Assembly (NCBI RefSeq): GCF_030915465.1
Contig: NZ_CP133267.1
Location: 3,337,001-3,401,000 of the forward strand
Length of the DNA: 64,000 nucleotides
DNA from: Neobacillus sp. PS3-34
Lineage (GTDB): Bacteria > Bacillota > Bacilli > Bacillales > Cytobacillaceae
Reading direction: 5' to 3'
Positions 1-9,034 of the stretch are shown one piece after another (positions within the stretch are counted from its first letter, which is position 1; the number at the start of each line of letters is the position of its first letter). Below the pieces are notes generated by a model that worked only from the letters and a program-made list of their open reading frames with translations, did not search any database and was not told where the DNA came from. The position numbers were made by a program, and so were the translations under genes.

Positions 1-1274
1 TTGATTTTATGCTTAATCTTGGCGAAGAAGATGGCTTTACGGCTAAAAATACAGGAAATCTTGCCGGGCATCTTGAATTTGGCGAGGGTAAAGAGCTGCT
101 GGGGATCCTGTGCCATGTCGATGTCGTTCCCGAAGGCGACGGTTGGACAAGCGGGCCTTTCGATGCTGAAATCCGTGACGGAAAAATATTTGCCAGGGGC
201 GCTCTGGATGATAAAGGACCGACAATGGCTGCCTATTATGCAATGAAAATTGTAAAGGAACTGGGTCTTCCTCTGAAAAAACGTGTGCGGATGATTATTG
301 GAACAGATGAAGAAAGCAACTGGCGCTGTGTAGACCATTATTTTGAACACGAAGAAATGCCGACATTGGGTTTTGCTCCTGATGCCGATTTTCCAATCAT
401 AAATGCTGAAAAAGGAATTTCCGATTTTGATTTTGTCCAGGAAAAGAAAAGTGTTGGAGATGAAGAGCCGGAAATTGAGGTTCTCCAGTTTGTTTCTGGA
501 AAAAGATACAATATGGTTCCTGACTTTGCAACGGCTTCCCTTATTGTCCATAAGGAGCAAAACGAGGTAATCCAGCGTTTTGAAGACTCTATGAAACAGG
601 CAGAGCTTGAAAAAAGCTGCCATGTTGATAACGGTGTATTAATTTTGGATGTAAAAGGTATTTCAGCCCATGGAATGGAACCGAATAACGGCAAAAATGC
701 CGGCTTGTATTTAGCTGAATTTCTTACTCAATTAAATACGGATACAAATTCAGCAGACTTCTTCCAATTTGTATCACGCTACTTTTTCCAGGATTCAAGG
801 GGAGCAAAGCTCGGTGTTGCATACTCAGATGATATTTCCGGTGACCTCACAATCAATGTCGGAAAGCTCTTTTATTCAAAGCAGGAGGGCGGAAGAGCCG
901 GATTGAATCTACGCTACCCGGTAACAAGCAAAATGGAGGAAACAAAGGAAGTACTAGAGAAAGTGGTAAAAGAAGAGAACTTTCATATCGAGAATTTCAC
1001 GGACTCAAAACCTCATCATGTAGATGAAAGCGACTTTCTCATTCAGACATTGAAAAAGGTGTATGAGGAACAAACCGGTGAAAAAGCCGAATTGTTAGCA
1101 ATTGGCGGCGGTACTTATGCACGCTCGCTTAAATCTGGGGTTGCGTTCGGACCTTTATTTCCTGGACGCCCAGATATCGCCCACCAAAAGGATGAATATA
1201 TTTATATTGAAGATCTATTAAAAGCAACAGCGATCTATGCCCAGGCAATTTTTGAATTGGCGGCTAATGAATAA
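1..1274 (+). CDS. pepV: PepV-type dipeptidase (M20 family), 5' truncated by window edge
   Basis: Zinc-dependent M20 dipeptidase that cleaves dipeptides in the cytoplasm. The frame is open from the first bases of the window, and the usual first 40 or so residues of the family lie outside it. Visible landmarks are CHVDVVPEGDGW with the first metal ligands, GALDDKGP with the bridging aspartate, GTDEESNW with the catalytic glutamate, and the C-terminal GGGTYARS segment. Family members are about 460-470 residues; about 424 codons are present. The nearest downstream gene is dat, and this pair followed by ytkP matches the B. subtilis ytjP region. The 85-base gap to dat shows no terminator I can support, so co-transcription is possible. 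Confidence 0.95.
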   Translation, partial: DFMLNLGEEDGFTAKNTGNLAGHLEFGEGKELLGILCHVDVVPEGDGWTSGPFDAEIRDGKIFARGALDDKGPTMAAYYAMKIVKELGLPLKKRVRMIIGTDEESNWRCVDHYFEHEEMPTLGFAPDADFPIINAEKGISDFDFVQEKKSVGDEEPEIEVLQFVSGKRYNMVPDFATASLIVHKEQNEVIQRFEDSMKQAELEKSCHVDNGVLILDVKGISAHGMEPNNGKNAGLYLAEFLTQLNTDTNSADFFQFVSRYFFQDSRGAKLGVAYSDDISGDLTINVGKLFYSKQEGGRAGLNLRYPVTSKMEETKEVLEKVVKEENFHIENFTDSKPHHVDESDFLIQTLKKVYEEQTGEKAELLAIGGGTYARSLKSGVAFGPLFPGRPDIAHQKDEYIYIEDLLKATAIYAQAIFELAANE

Positions 1275-1359
1275 AAGGCGGAGTATACGCCATTAGAGTC
1301 GGAACGCCTGTACTTAACGGCAATCGTAAATCAGTGGAATATCAGGAGGAGCTGGGAGA

Positions 1360-2235
1360 ATGGAATTCGTTATATTAAATGGGGAAATCATTGAGCGGAA
1401 TGAAGCTAAAATTGATGTGGAAGACCGCGGCTACCAATTTGGCGACGGTGTTTACGAGGTGATCCGGGTTTATAATGGAAAAATGTTTACCTCAAAGGAA
1501 CATTTAGAGCGCTTTGAGAAGAGTGCCGGAAACATCGGCATTTCAGTTCCTTATTCCTTAGGCGAAATGAGCTCTCTTCTAGAACAGCTGATTTTGAAAA
1601 ATGATATTCAGCTTGGCACGGTATACTTGCAGATTACAAGGGGTATATCGCCGCGAAATCACGCCTTTCCTCATGCTGAAACGCCTACAACCATGGTTGC
1701 CTATACAAGGCAAGTAGAGCGCCCTGTCGGAAATATGAAATCAGGTGTAAAGGCAATTCTGACCGAGGATATCCGCTGGCTTCGCTGTGATATTAAAAGC
1801 CTGAATCTGTTGGGAAACCTGTTAGCAAAGCAAAAGGCAGTGGAAGCTGGCTGCTTTGAGGCCATTCAGCATCGAGGAGAGACCGTTACAGAAGGAAGTT
1901 CATCCAATGTTTTCATTGTAAAAGACGGCACCATCTTCACCCATCCTGCCGATAATCTTATATTAAATGGGATCACCCGAAAAAAGCTGCAGGAGATTTG
2001 CTCCACACACAGCATTCGTCTTGAAGAGAGAAGCTTCTCGATTGAAGAATTAATGCATGCAGACGAGGTTTTAATGTCTAGTACAACGGCTGAAATCATG
2101 CCGATTATCGATATAGACGGAAATAAAGTGAACGGCGGCGTTCCAGGGGAAATGTCAAAAAAGCTTCAAGAATTATTCGAAGCAGAAATCGAAATTCAAT
2201 GCGGCCAGCTAGTTACAACACCAGGTGAAATTTAA
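1360..2235 (+). CDS. dat: D-amino acid (D-alanine) aminotransferase
   Basis: PLP-dependent class IV aminotransferase of 291 residues that interconverts D-alanine and 2-oxoglutarate with pyruvate and D-glutamate, feeding peptidoglycan precursors. The N-terminus (DRGYQFGDGVYEVIRVYNG) is the family signature, and IKSLNLLGNLLAKQ near residue 145 carries the Schiff-base lysine. VTEGSSSNVF and TTAEIMPI match the cofactor-binding C-terminal half. The ATG follows an AGGAGG-type ribosome binding site at about 1344-1349. The length fits the family (about 282-290). It is followed by a strong terminator. Confidence 0.95.
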   Translation: MEFVILNGEIIERNEAKIDVEDRGYQFGDGVYEVIRVYNGKMFTSKEHLERFEKSAGNIGISVPYSLGEMSSLLEQLILKNDIQLGTVYLQITRGISPRNHAFPHAETPTTMVAYTRQVERPVGNMKSGVKAILTEDIRWLRCDIKSLNLLGNLLAKQKAVEAGCFEAIQHRGETVTEGSSSNVFIVKDGTIFTHPADNLILNGITRKKLQEICSTHSIRLEERSFSIEELMHADEVLMSSTTAEIMPIIDIDGNKVNGGVPGEMSKKLQELFEAEIEIQCGQLVTTPGEI

Positions 2236-2247
2236 TTTTTAATAAGA

Positions 2248-2290
2248 AATGAGCCAGTCTTCCATAAATTTTCAAGACTGGCTCATTTTT
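2248..2290 (+). terminator. Rho-independent terminator after dat
   Basis: The arms GAGCCAGTCTT and AAGACTGGCTC pair perfectly around a loop of about 12 bases and are followed by a T-rich run. Confidence 0.9.
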
Positions 2291-2447
2291 ATTTAGTAGA
2301 AACAAACAAATGGAGATGGAAGCTTGGATCTCCTGCCTAATTGAAACGGTAAAGGTACCAATTTGTCAGGAAATTGCCGGAAAAGGTTTAGCAAAATTAA
2401 TTTTATGTGTATATATTAAGTAAGTTATCTACATAGGAGATTCTATA

Positions 2448-2774
2448 ATGAAAAAAGATTTAAATGAACCAGACTTTATTCGTTTTTGCGAAACTGCATC
2501 CCCTCTTGAAATGGTAAGCGAATTAACAAACGGAAATATTCGGGGACTAGAAATGCTGGCATTACGAACATTGGCAAATAGGAGACAATTACCGGCTGTG
2601 GTTGTAAATGTGTTATTGGTATATTTCTTTAGTACATTTGCAAATAAAGTTTATGACAGAAATGATTTATCGAGAATGTATGATTATTGGGCAACAAAAC
2701 ATGTTCTTACATTTGCTCAGGCGAAGGAAATGACACAAAATGATATTAACGTATTATTACAAAGATTAAAGTAA
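2448..2774 (+). CDS. Small stand-alone DnaB/DnaD-like (DnaB_2) domain protein
   Basis: A 108-residue protein with an AGGAG site before its ATG. Residues about 40-90 (NRRQLPAVVVNVLLVYFF, then YDYWATKHVLTFAQA) resemble the C-terminal DnaB_2 domain of the Gram-positive helicase loaders DnaB and DnaD, which contact single-stranded DNA and the replication initiation complex. No N-terminal winged-helix domain is present, so this is a single-domain version. It is flanked by terminators on both sides and is probably monocistronic. The function is not established; the domain assignment is from pattern recognition only. It could regulate replication or be a solitary paralogue of the loader domain. Confidence 0.6.
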   Translation: MKKDLNEPDFIRFCETASPLEMVSELTNGNIRGLEMLALRTLANRRQLPAVVVNVLLVYFFSTFANKVYDRNDLSRMYDYWATKHVLTFAQAKEMTQNDINVLLQRLK

Positions 2775-2783
2775 GCATTGAAC

Positions 2784-2815
2784 AAAAAAAGAGCATCGCG
2801 GGATGCTCTTTTTCT
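2784..2815. terminator. Bidirectional terminator between the DnaB-domain gene and ytkP
   Basis: GAGCATC and GATGCTC arms are flanked by an A run on the left and a T run on the right, so it can end both convergent genes. Confidence 0.85.
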
Positions 2816-2829
2816 TTGTATCAATTAAC

Positions 2830-3762
2830 TTATTCAAATTGGAATAAATCACTGGATAAATATCTTTCACCGGTATCGCATGCAATGCAGACGACAGCCT
2901 GGTCAGATGATAAGCGTTTAGCGACTTCTATGGCTGCAAAACAGGCTCCTCCTGAAGATGGGCCAACAAGGATGCCTTCCTCCCGTGCGAGCCGGTGCAC
3001 CATTTCATACGCATCTTCATCTTTGATTGGATGAATTTCATCGTACACGTCCTGATTGAGTATATCTGGAATAAATCCTGGGCTTGTCCCTACCAATTTA
3101 TGCTTTCCAGGTTTTCCGCCGGAAAGGACAGGAGAACCTTTTGGTTCAACCACGTGGACGGTCATATCCTTATAGTGCTCCTTAAGGACCTCGCCTGTAC
3201 CAGTGATGGTTCCTCCGGTTCCAGCCGTTGCAACGAAGGCTCCTAAGGGCTTGTTTATTTCCTTCATGGCTTCGATAATTTCAAGGGCAGTGGATTTTCG
3301 ATGTGCTTCCGGATTCGCTTCATTTTCAAACTGCATTGGCATGAAGCTGTTTTCAATTTGATCTGTCAGCTCCTGGGCCTTTTTAATGGCACCGGGCATT
3401 TTTTCATCTCCAGGTGTCAATACTACCTCTGCACCATATGCCTTCAATAAATTGATCCGTTCCTTTGTCATCGTATCAGGCATCACGAGGATCGCTTTAT
3501 AACCTCGCGCTGCAGCATTCATTGCGAGTCCAATGCCTGTATTCCCGCTTGTGGGTTCAATAATAGTCGAACCCTGCTTAAGTAAGCCGGCTTTTTCAGC
3601 TTCGATAATCATGTTATAGGCAGCACGGTCTTTTACACTTTTACTAGGATTGTAAAACTCCAGCTTCAAATAAACCGATGCACAATGATCGGGGACGAGG
3701 CGGTTTAGTTTCACGAGCGGAGTATCTCCGATTAAATCAGCAATATTATTTACTACCTTCAT
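2830..3762 (-). CDS. ytkP: Cysteine synthase family protein (YtkP-like)
   Basis: PLP-dependent beta-substitution enzyme of 310 residues, fold type II, expected to make cysteine from O-acetylserine (or a related activated serine) and sulfide. NPSKSVKDRAAYNMI carries the PLP lysine near residue 42, TSGNTGIGLAM is the substrate loop, and the GTGGTITG phosphate-binding loop lies near residue 182. VGPSSGGACFA follows in the C-terminal half. Length fits the family. It runs opposite to its neighbours; the divergent ytlP begins about 200 bases away. This is the B. subtilis ytkP position; the main CysK is normally encoded elsewhere, so the physiological substrate is uncertain. Confidence 0.85.
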   Translation of the reverse strand: MKVVNNIADLIGDTPLVKLNRLVPDHCASVYLKLEFYNPSKSVKDRAAYNMIIEAEKAGLLKQGSTIIEPTSGNTGIGLAMNAAARGYKAILVMPDTMTKERINLLKAYGAEVVLTPGDEKMPGAIKKAQELTDQIENSFMPMQFENEANPEAHRKSTALEIIEAMKEINKPLGAFVATAGTGGTITGTGEVLKEHYKDMTVHVVEPKGSPVLSGGKPGKHKLVGTSPGFIPDILNQDVYDEIHPIKDEDAYEMVHRLAREEGILVGPSSGGACFAAIEVAKRLSSDQAVVCIACDTGERYLSSDLFQFE

Positions 3763-3967
3763 ATAGGGACATCCTTTCTATTTTCCAATTACATCCGATA
3801 TTAAAATAAGTTATATCCACATACTTCCCTACTATCATAATGAAATATTCTTTTTATAATCAAATGAAAAGATTGAAACGGGTAAAATAAACATATTCCC
3901 GCCTTTTAGCAAAATAGGGTGAAAATTTGTTAAAATAGTCTAAAATCTATTATAAGGAATGATTTTT

Positions 3968-4537
3968 ATGGAAAATAAGCCTCATTATTTCTTTGCGCTA
4001 AAACTTCCCCAGGAAACAAAGATTTCCATGGGAAAGAATTTCACTGAGTTAAAAGAGCTTTTTCCATTTAAACGCTGGGTTCATGAAGAGGATTTGCATA
4101 TTACGCTTGCCTTTCTTGGCTCAGCCCCGGAAAATTTACTAATTACAGCGAAAAAATTAGTGGTAGCAGCAATCAGGGACGTTCCTCCCTTTCCAGTGGA
4201 AATAAACAAACTGGGAGTTTTTGGAATAGAAGAAATGCCCCGTGTTTTCTGGGCAGGCATTCAGGAAAATAAAGAATTGCATAGTTTAAGAAATAGGGTG
4301 TATCAAGCTTGTTCCGAGGCAGGATTTCAGCTCGAAAGCCGTCCGTTCAGCCCTCATATTACACTGGCAAGAAGCTGGGCAGGAGCAGAGCCATTCATGA
4401 AAAGGGAAGCCATGGAAAATTGGGGGAAGCTGCAGCCGGTTCCGCTTAGATTTAATGCAAATGAAGTCGTTTTATATCAAACACATTTGGATAGGTGCCC
4501 AAAATATGAAGCAATTGAAGCCTTCCCACTTAAATAA
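3968..4537 (+). CDS. ytlP: RNA 2',3'-cyclic phosphodiesterase (2H family, ThpR/LigT)
   Basis: Member of the 2H phosphoesterase superfamily, opening 2',3'-cyclic phosphates on RNA ends. Two catalytic HxTx motifs are visible, HITLAFLG near residue 40 and HITLARS near residue 125. I place the start at the ATG at 3968 because AAGGA at 3954-3958 stands nine bases before it, whereas the earlier in-frame ATG at 3959 directly abuts that site. This gives 189 residues, normal for the family. It heads a run of same-strand genes (ytlQ, ytlR, amyX). Confidence 0.88.
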   Translation: MENKPHYFFALKLPQETKISMGKNFTELKELFPFKRWVHEEDLHITLAFLGSAPENLLITAKKLVVAAIRDVPPFPVEINKLGVFGIEEMPRVFWAGIQENKELHSLRNRVYQACSEAGFQLESRPFSPHITLARSWAGAEPFMKREAMENWGKLQPVPLRFNANEVVLYQTHLDRCPKYEAIEAFPLK

Positions 4538-4570
4538 ATAATGAAATTATAGAAGGCAGGGCTGTATAGA

Positions 4571-5557
4571 ATGGGCCAATTAATTAAACTGCAGGATTAT
4601 ATATCACGTTATGAACAGGATGTATATGCTTACCCTGCTCGTTTTGTGAGACTGAAAAAACAGCAATGGGTTCGAACGAAAGAAAATTGGGAGGATGGAA
4701 GTATAAACGCTTCCAATTTGTCTTTCCACCAGCCATCACTAGATAAAAAGGAAGATAAGGAAAAACAGCCCTTTTTATCTAAAATGAAGAGTTTTTTAAA
4801 GATAGACTCAACTGAAGAGAATGTATGGGATGCTGTACCCGTAGAAAAAGAGTCAGAATCCGATGATTCGGGGCTTGATTTCACGACAGCGTTTCACATT
4901 AAACCCCGGACACTGGATGATTTAAAGCAGCAGTTCCTTGATCAGCTGTTCCGTTTCCAATTGAAATGGGCAAGCTCTACATTATTTGAAAAATCGGAAC
5001 TTCACTCCAGGTATTTTTTTGAGGAGAAATTAAAATTTTTCCTGCAGCGTTTTCCAGACACTTTTTTAACACTTTATAAGCCCGTTTTTTTATTGCAAAA
5101 AGCACCTGTGGAAGCGGAAGTTATTTTACTGACACCAACCGAGGCATTGTGTATTTCATTCCTGGAGGAAGAGGATTCTTCCGTGTTTATAGGTTCCAAT
5201 GAACATTTTTGGACAAAGAGGCGCAATGCGTATGAAAATAAAGTTCTAAATCCGTTGCTGTCCCTAAATAGGACTGAAAAGATTGTCAGGAAAATTTTTC
5301 AAATGAACGAAATTGAGTTACCTGTACATAAATTAGTAATGAGTAGAAACGGATACATTGATTACCCGTCAGCGCCTTATGATGTAAAGCTCGTAGAAAA
5401 GCGGAATTTTGAAGAATGGTTTCGAACGATGAGAGCATTAAAATCTCCTCTTAAACATGTACAGCTGAAGGGAGCCCATACTCTTCTGCAATTCTGCCAA
5501 ACATCGAGCATGAGGAGACTCGAATGGGAACAGCCGGAAATGGAGAATGAATCATAA
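4571..5557 (+). CDS. ytlQ: YtlQ-like protein of unknown function
   Basis: A 328-residue protein between ytlP and ytlR, as in B. subtilis. The N-terminus (MGQLIKLQDYISRYEQD) resembles the start of NERD-domain proteins, and a nuclease-related fold is a possibility I cannot confirm. Residues about 60-100 form a charged, low-complexity linker rich in K, E and S. I see no signal peptide or membrane segment and no catalytic motif that I can name. Only 33 bases separate it from ytlP, and the next gene starts 55 bases after its stop, so it is probably co-transcribed with both. Confidence 0.65.
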   Translation: MGQLIKLQDYISRYEQDVYAYPARFVRLKKQQWVRTKENWEDGSINASNLSFHQPSLDKKEDKEKQPFLSKMKSFLKIDSTEENVWDAVPVEKESESDDSGLDFTTAFHIKPRTLDDLKQQFLDQLFRFQLKWASSTLFEKSELHSRYFFEEKLKFFLQRFPDTFLTLYKPVFLLQKAPVEAEVILLTPTEALCISFLEEEDSSVFIGSNEHFWTKRRNAYENKVLNPLLSLNRTEKIVRKIFQMNEIELPVHKLVMSRNGYIDYPSAPYDVKLVEKRNFEEWFRTMRALKSPLKHVQLKGAHTLLQFCQTSSMRRLEWEQPEMENES

Positions 5558-5612
5558 TATATTTTTCGATAATCAGATGTATTTTAACTTCAACAATAAA
5601 AAGGTTGGTTGT

Positions 5613-6599
5613 ATGAGGAGAATTTATTTTATTGTGAATCCAGCAGCAAGGAACGGACATTGTTTAAAAACGTGGCATATGGTGGAAAAGAAACTTATGG
5701 AACGAGGAATCCACTACTTTGCCTTTTTTACTGAGCATGCTGGTCATGCGAGAGAGCTCGCCGGTGAAATCGCCCGTAAACAGACTGGTGAGAGTACTAT
5801 TATTGTTGCTGTCGGAGGAGACGGAACCGTTCACGAAGTCATTAATGGAATCCATAACTTTCCAGATGTTTCGTTTGGGTTTATTCCTGGGGGATCGGGA
5901 AATGATTTTTCAAGAGGATTCAGGATTCCGTCTGACCCAATTAAAGCACTGGAAGTTCTCGAAAAACTTATGGAAAAAGAAGGCGTGCTGATTGATGTTG
6001 GTAAGATAAGCCTTGAGAATAAGGAGCAAAGGTATTTTATAAACAATATGGGTGCGGGTTTTGATGCTTTAATTTCTTATGAGGTAAACCATTCAAAGGC
6101 TAAAGCAATCTTGAATAAACTTTCATTAGGCAGACTTGTGTATGCTTATTTTTTACTGAAGAAAGTAGCCGTTTATAAACGTTGTGACATTACGCTGACT
6201 ATTGATGGCGAAAAGCGCCTTTTGGATGATGCGTGGTTTATAACGGTTTCAAACCAGCCTTTTTATGGCGGCGGAATGAAAATAGCACCTGAAGCCCTTA
6301 TGGATGATGGTTTATTCGATATTACTGCTGTGCACCGTCTATCAAGATTGAAGCTATTATTTGTTTTTATCAGTGTGTTTTGGGGAAAACATATACACTT
6401 CAAAGAAGTTAAGACGTTTAAAGGCAAATCGGTATTAATCAATTCTTCAGACCCTATCCATGTACATGCAGATGGGGAAAATATCGGGTATACACCTTTA
6501 TCGATACAACTGCAGCATCATGCATTACATGTTTTGGCAAGAAAAGCCGCCCACCATGATGATTACACGAAAGAGAGGGATGTAAATGAGTGCCAATGA
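5613..6599 (+). CDS. ytlR: Diacylglycerol/lipid kinase family protein (YtlR-like)
   Basis: Soluble DAGK_cat family lipid kinase of about 328 residues. GGDGTVHEVINGI is the nucleotide-binding loop and PGGSGNDFSRG the second conserved motif. The C-terminal half carries the beta-rich second domain (NQPFYGGGMKIAPEA, VHADGE). I chose the ATG at 5613, whose product begins MRRIYFIVNPAARNG as family members do and which has an AAAGGTTGG ribosome binding site; the earlier ATG at 5547 would add 22 unconserved residues. The stop overlaps the amyX start by 14 bases, which suggests translational coupling. Exact lipid substrate is not predictable; B. subtilis DgkB is the main diacylglycerol kinase. Confidence 0.85.
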   Translation: MRRIYFIVNPAARNGHCLKTWHMVEKKLMERGIHYFAFFTEHAGHARELAGEIARKQTGESTIIVAVGGDGTVHEVINGIHNFPDVSFGFIPGGSGNDFSRGFRIPSDPIKALEVLEKLMEKEGVLIDVGKISLENKEQRYFINNMGAGFDALISYEVNHSKAKAILNKLSLGRLVYAYFLLKKVAVYKRCDITLTIDGEKRLLDDAWFITVSNQPFYGGGMKIAPEALMDDGLFDITAVHRLSRLKLLFVFISVFWGKHIHFKEVKTFKGKSVLINSSDPIHVHADGENIGYTPLSIQLQHHALHVLARKAAHHDDYTKERDVNECQ

Positions 6600-8745
6600 C
6601 CGGATTTTCCTTGCATATTTAGATGGAATGCAGAGTATTACGATACTGCTCCCTCTTACTTATCATAATGGCCTTTCATCCTCCTTTATCCTGACAAGTG
6701 AATCATTTGAAACTCCTCTAGAAATAAAAGAGAAATTGGATATCGAAGATTATATTAAATATGTTTGTTCTATTCCTGCCAAGATTTCTTTTGGGAAAAC
6801 TTATTGGATTAAGGATGAATACGGCGGCCGTTCCGATTTGCAGATTGGTGCGGTGATCCGGACAGCTCAATTTGATGAAGAGTTTTATTATCAAGGTTCT
6901 GATTTAGGCGTTTCCTTTTCTAATGGGGAAACACGTTTTAAGTTATGGGCGCCAACTGCTACCCAGGTGAAAGTAAAGCTTCAGCCCCCTGACAGTCCTT
7001 ATTTTGAAATAATTAAAATGAAACGCTGTGATAACGGCGTTTGGGAAGCAGCTGTTGAACGAGATCTGGAATATTTCCGATACTCCTTCCTTGTTCTTAT
7101 CAATCGGGAATGGCGGGAAGCAGCCGATCCATACGCAATCTCAGCAACACCGAATGGAGAATTTGGTGTCATTGTCCGAATGGATAAAACAAAGTTATTA
7201 CGTCCTGATCTTCCACCCTTCGAGCACCCCGTGGATGCAATTATTTATGAAACACACATAAGAGACTTCACCATTCATCCCCAGAGTGGAGTGATAAACA
7301 AGGGTCTGTATTCAGGGGCAAGTGAGGCAGATACAAAAGGAGCGGACGGCAAGCCAACTGGTTTATCCTATCTTAAGGAATTAGGCATCACGCATATCGA
7401 ATTTCTCCCCTTCCATGATTTTGCCGGGGTGGATGAATTGGATAGGAGTAAGGAATATAATTGGGGCTATAATCCGGTTCATTTTAATGTTCCGGATGGA
7501 AGCTATTGTTCAGATCCACAGGAGCCTTATTCGAGGATAATGGAACTAAAACAAATGATCCATGAGATTCACCAGCATGGCCTTCGAGTCATAATGGATG
7601 CCGTATATAACCATGTTTTCATTCGGGAAACTTCAGCATTTGAAAAAATCGTTCCAGGATATTTTTTTAGACATAATGAATACGGAATGCCGTCAAATGG
7701 TACAGGGGTGGGCAACGATATTGCATCTGAAAGGTTAATGGCGAGGAAGTTTATCCTGGATTCAGTCCGCTTTTGGCTGGAAGAATATCAGGTCGACGGG
7801 CTCCGCTTTGATTTAATGGGAATATTGGATGTGGAGACAATGAATGAAGTCAGAGCACTTAGTGATGCAATTGTGCCTGGCAGCCTTTTAATTGGAGAAG
7901 GATGGGACCTTAATACACCGCTTCCCCCAGAAAAAAAAGCAACGATTCGCAATCAGTCCAGCCTTCCGGGCATTGGACAGTTCAATGATTGGTTCCGGGA
8001 CGCCATAAAAGGCAGTACATTCAATTTATACGATAAAGGGTTTGCAATGGGGAATGAGCATTATTATGATGCGGCTAAAGAAGTGCTCACAGGCAGTATT
8101 GGATTTAGGAGGAAGGAAAATGCACTGTTTAGCGAACCAGCCCAATCCGTCAATTATGTCGAAGCACATGACAATCATACATTGTGGGATAAGCTGCTTG
8201 CCTGCTTTGAGGGTATCGATGATTGTATAAAAAAGAAATATCATCGCCTAGCTACAAGCATGGTATTTTTATCTCAGGGTATCCCATTTTTGCACAGCGG
8301 CCAGGAATTTTTCCGGACAAAAAACGGAATAGGGAATAGCTACCGTTCACCTGACTGCATTAATCAGCTCGATTGGGAAAGAAAGTCTGAAAATGAAAAT
8401 AATGTCCAGTACATCAGTGGTATCATTCAAATCCGTAAATTTTTTGAATGCTTCCGTATCCGTACCGCTGAAGAAATCAGGGAGCGAACCGCATTAATGG
8501 AGCTTCCCATCCCCATGATTGGTTTCCAATTCAGATTGGCAAGTGAAAATTGCGAATGGGATGAAATACTTTTTTTGATAAACCCATTACAAACGATGCA
8601 GCAAGTCAAAATACCTGAAGGGGAATGGACCGTATTTGCTGATGAAAACCGCGCGGGCATTGAACCTTTAAGAATTATTAATAGTGGCTTTTTGACAATG
8701 GAACCCTTAAGCCTCGCTGTATTGGGCAAAAAAATAACCCCCTGA
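6586..8745 (+). CDS. amyX: Type I pullulanase
   Basis: Glycoside hydrolase family 13 enzyme of 719 residues that cleaves alpha-1,6 branches of pullulan and limit dextrins. No signal peptide is visible, so it is cytoplasmic like B. subtilis AmyX (about 718 residues). A CBM48-like domain (FKLWAPTATQVKVKL) lies near residues 115-200. The pullulanase motif YNWGYNPVHFNVPDGSY is near residue 300, and the four GH13 regions are DAVYNHV, DGLRFDLMG with the nucleophile aspartate, GEGWD with the acid/base, and VEAHDNHTLWD. The start overlaps ytlR and has a GAGAGGG site. Confidence 0.95.
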   Translation: MSANDRIFLAYLDGMQSITILLPLTYHNGLSSSFILTSESFETPLEIKEKLDIEDYIKYVCSIPAKISFGKTYWIKDEYGGRSDLQIGAVIRTAQFDEEFYYQGSDLGVSFSNGETRFKLWAPTATQVKVKLQPPDSPYFEIIKMKRCDNGVWEAAVERDLEYFRYSFLVLINREWREAADPYAISATPNGEFGVIVRMDKTKLLRPDLPPFEHPVDAIIYETHIRDFTIHPQSGVINKGLYSGASEADTKGADGKPTGLSYLKELGITHIEFLPFHDFAGVDELDRSKEYNWGYNPVHFNVPDGSYCSDPQEPYSRIMELKQMIHEIHQHGLRVIMDAVYNHVFIRETSAFEKIVPGYFFRHNEYGMPSNGTGVGNDIASERLMARKFILDSVRFWLEEYQVDGLRFDLMGILDVETMNEVRALSDAIVPGSLLIGEGWDLNTPLPPEKKATIRNQSSLPGIGQFNDWFRDAIKGSTFNLYDKGFAMGNEHYYDAAKEVLTGSIGFRRKENALFSEPAQSVNYVEAHDNHTLWDKLLACFEGIDDCIKKKYHRLATSMVFLSQGIPFLHSGQEFFRTKNGIGNSYRSPDCINQLDWERKSENENNVQYISGIIQIRKFFECFRIRTAEEIRERTALMELPIPMIGFQFRLASENCEWDEILFLINPLQTMQQVKIPEGEWTVFADENRAGIEPLRIINSGFLTMEPLSLAVLGKKITP

Positions 8746-8810
8746 TACCCGTGTTTCTTGCCGAGGCACTTGACGAAAAAAGCATCTAGAGGATAAAATT
8801 TATAAAGATG

Positions 8811-8847
8811 GCTATTGTGATGGATGGTTTTCAATAGCTTTTTTTTA
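8811..8847 (+). terminator. Terminator after amyX
   Basis: GCTATTG and CAATAGC arms are separated by about 14 bases and followed by nine T residues. It ends the ytlP-ytlQ-ytlR-amyX run. The remaining bases up to ytmP show nothing else I can name. Confidence 0.8.
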
Positions 8848-9034
8848 TTTCGGAAAAGTATTGCTGATTAAAAATCTGTGGTCGGCATCATATAAGTAAT
8901 TGCCGCCATTTAAAAATATATTTGATTTATTGTAAATGAATTTTGCGATTGATAGCAAACCATTTCCGGTTTAAACACTTTTAGGCATATCCTTCTATCG
9001 TGTTTAAAGCAGATTTAATTGTAGGTGAACAATT

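Noticed and set aside
5664..5855. Open frames antisense or out of phase inside ytlR, dat, amyX and other long genes
   Set aside because: They lack ribosome binding sites and recognisable domains, and they lie over well-conserved coding sequence on the other frame.
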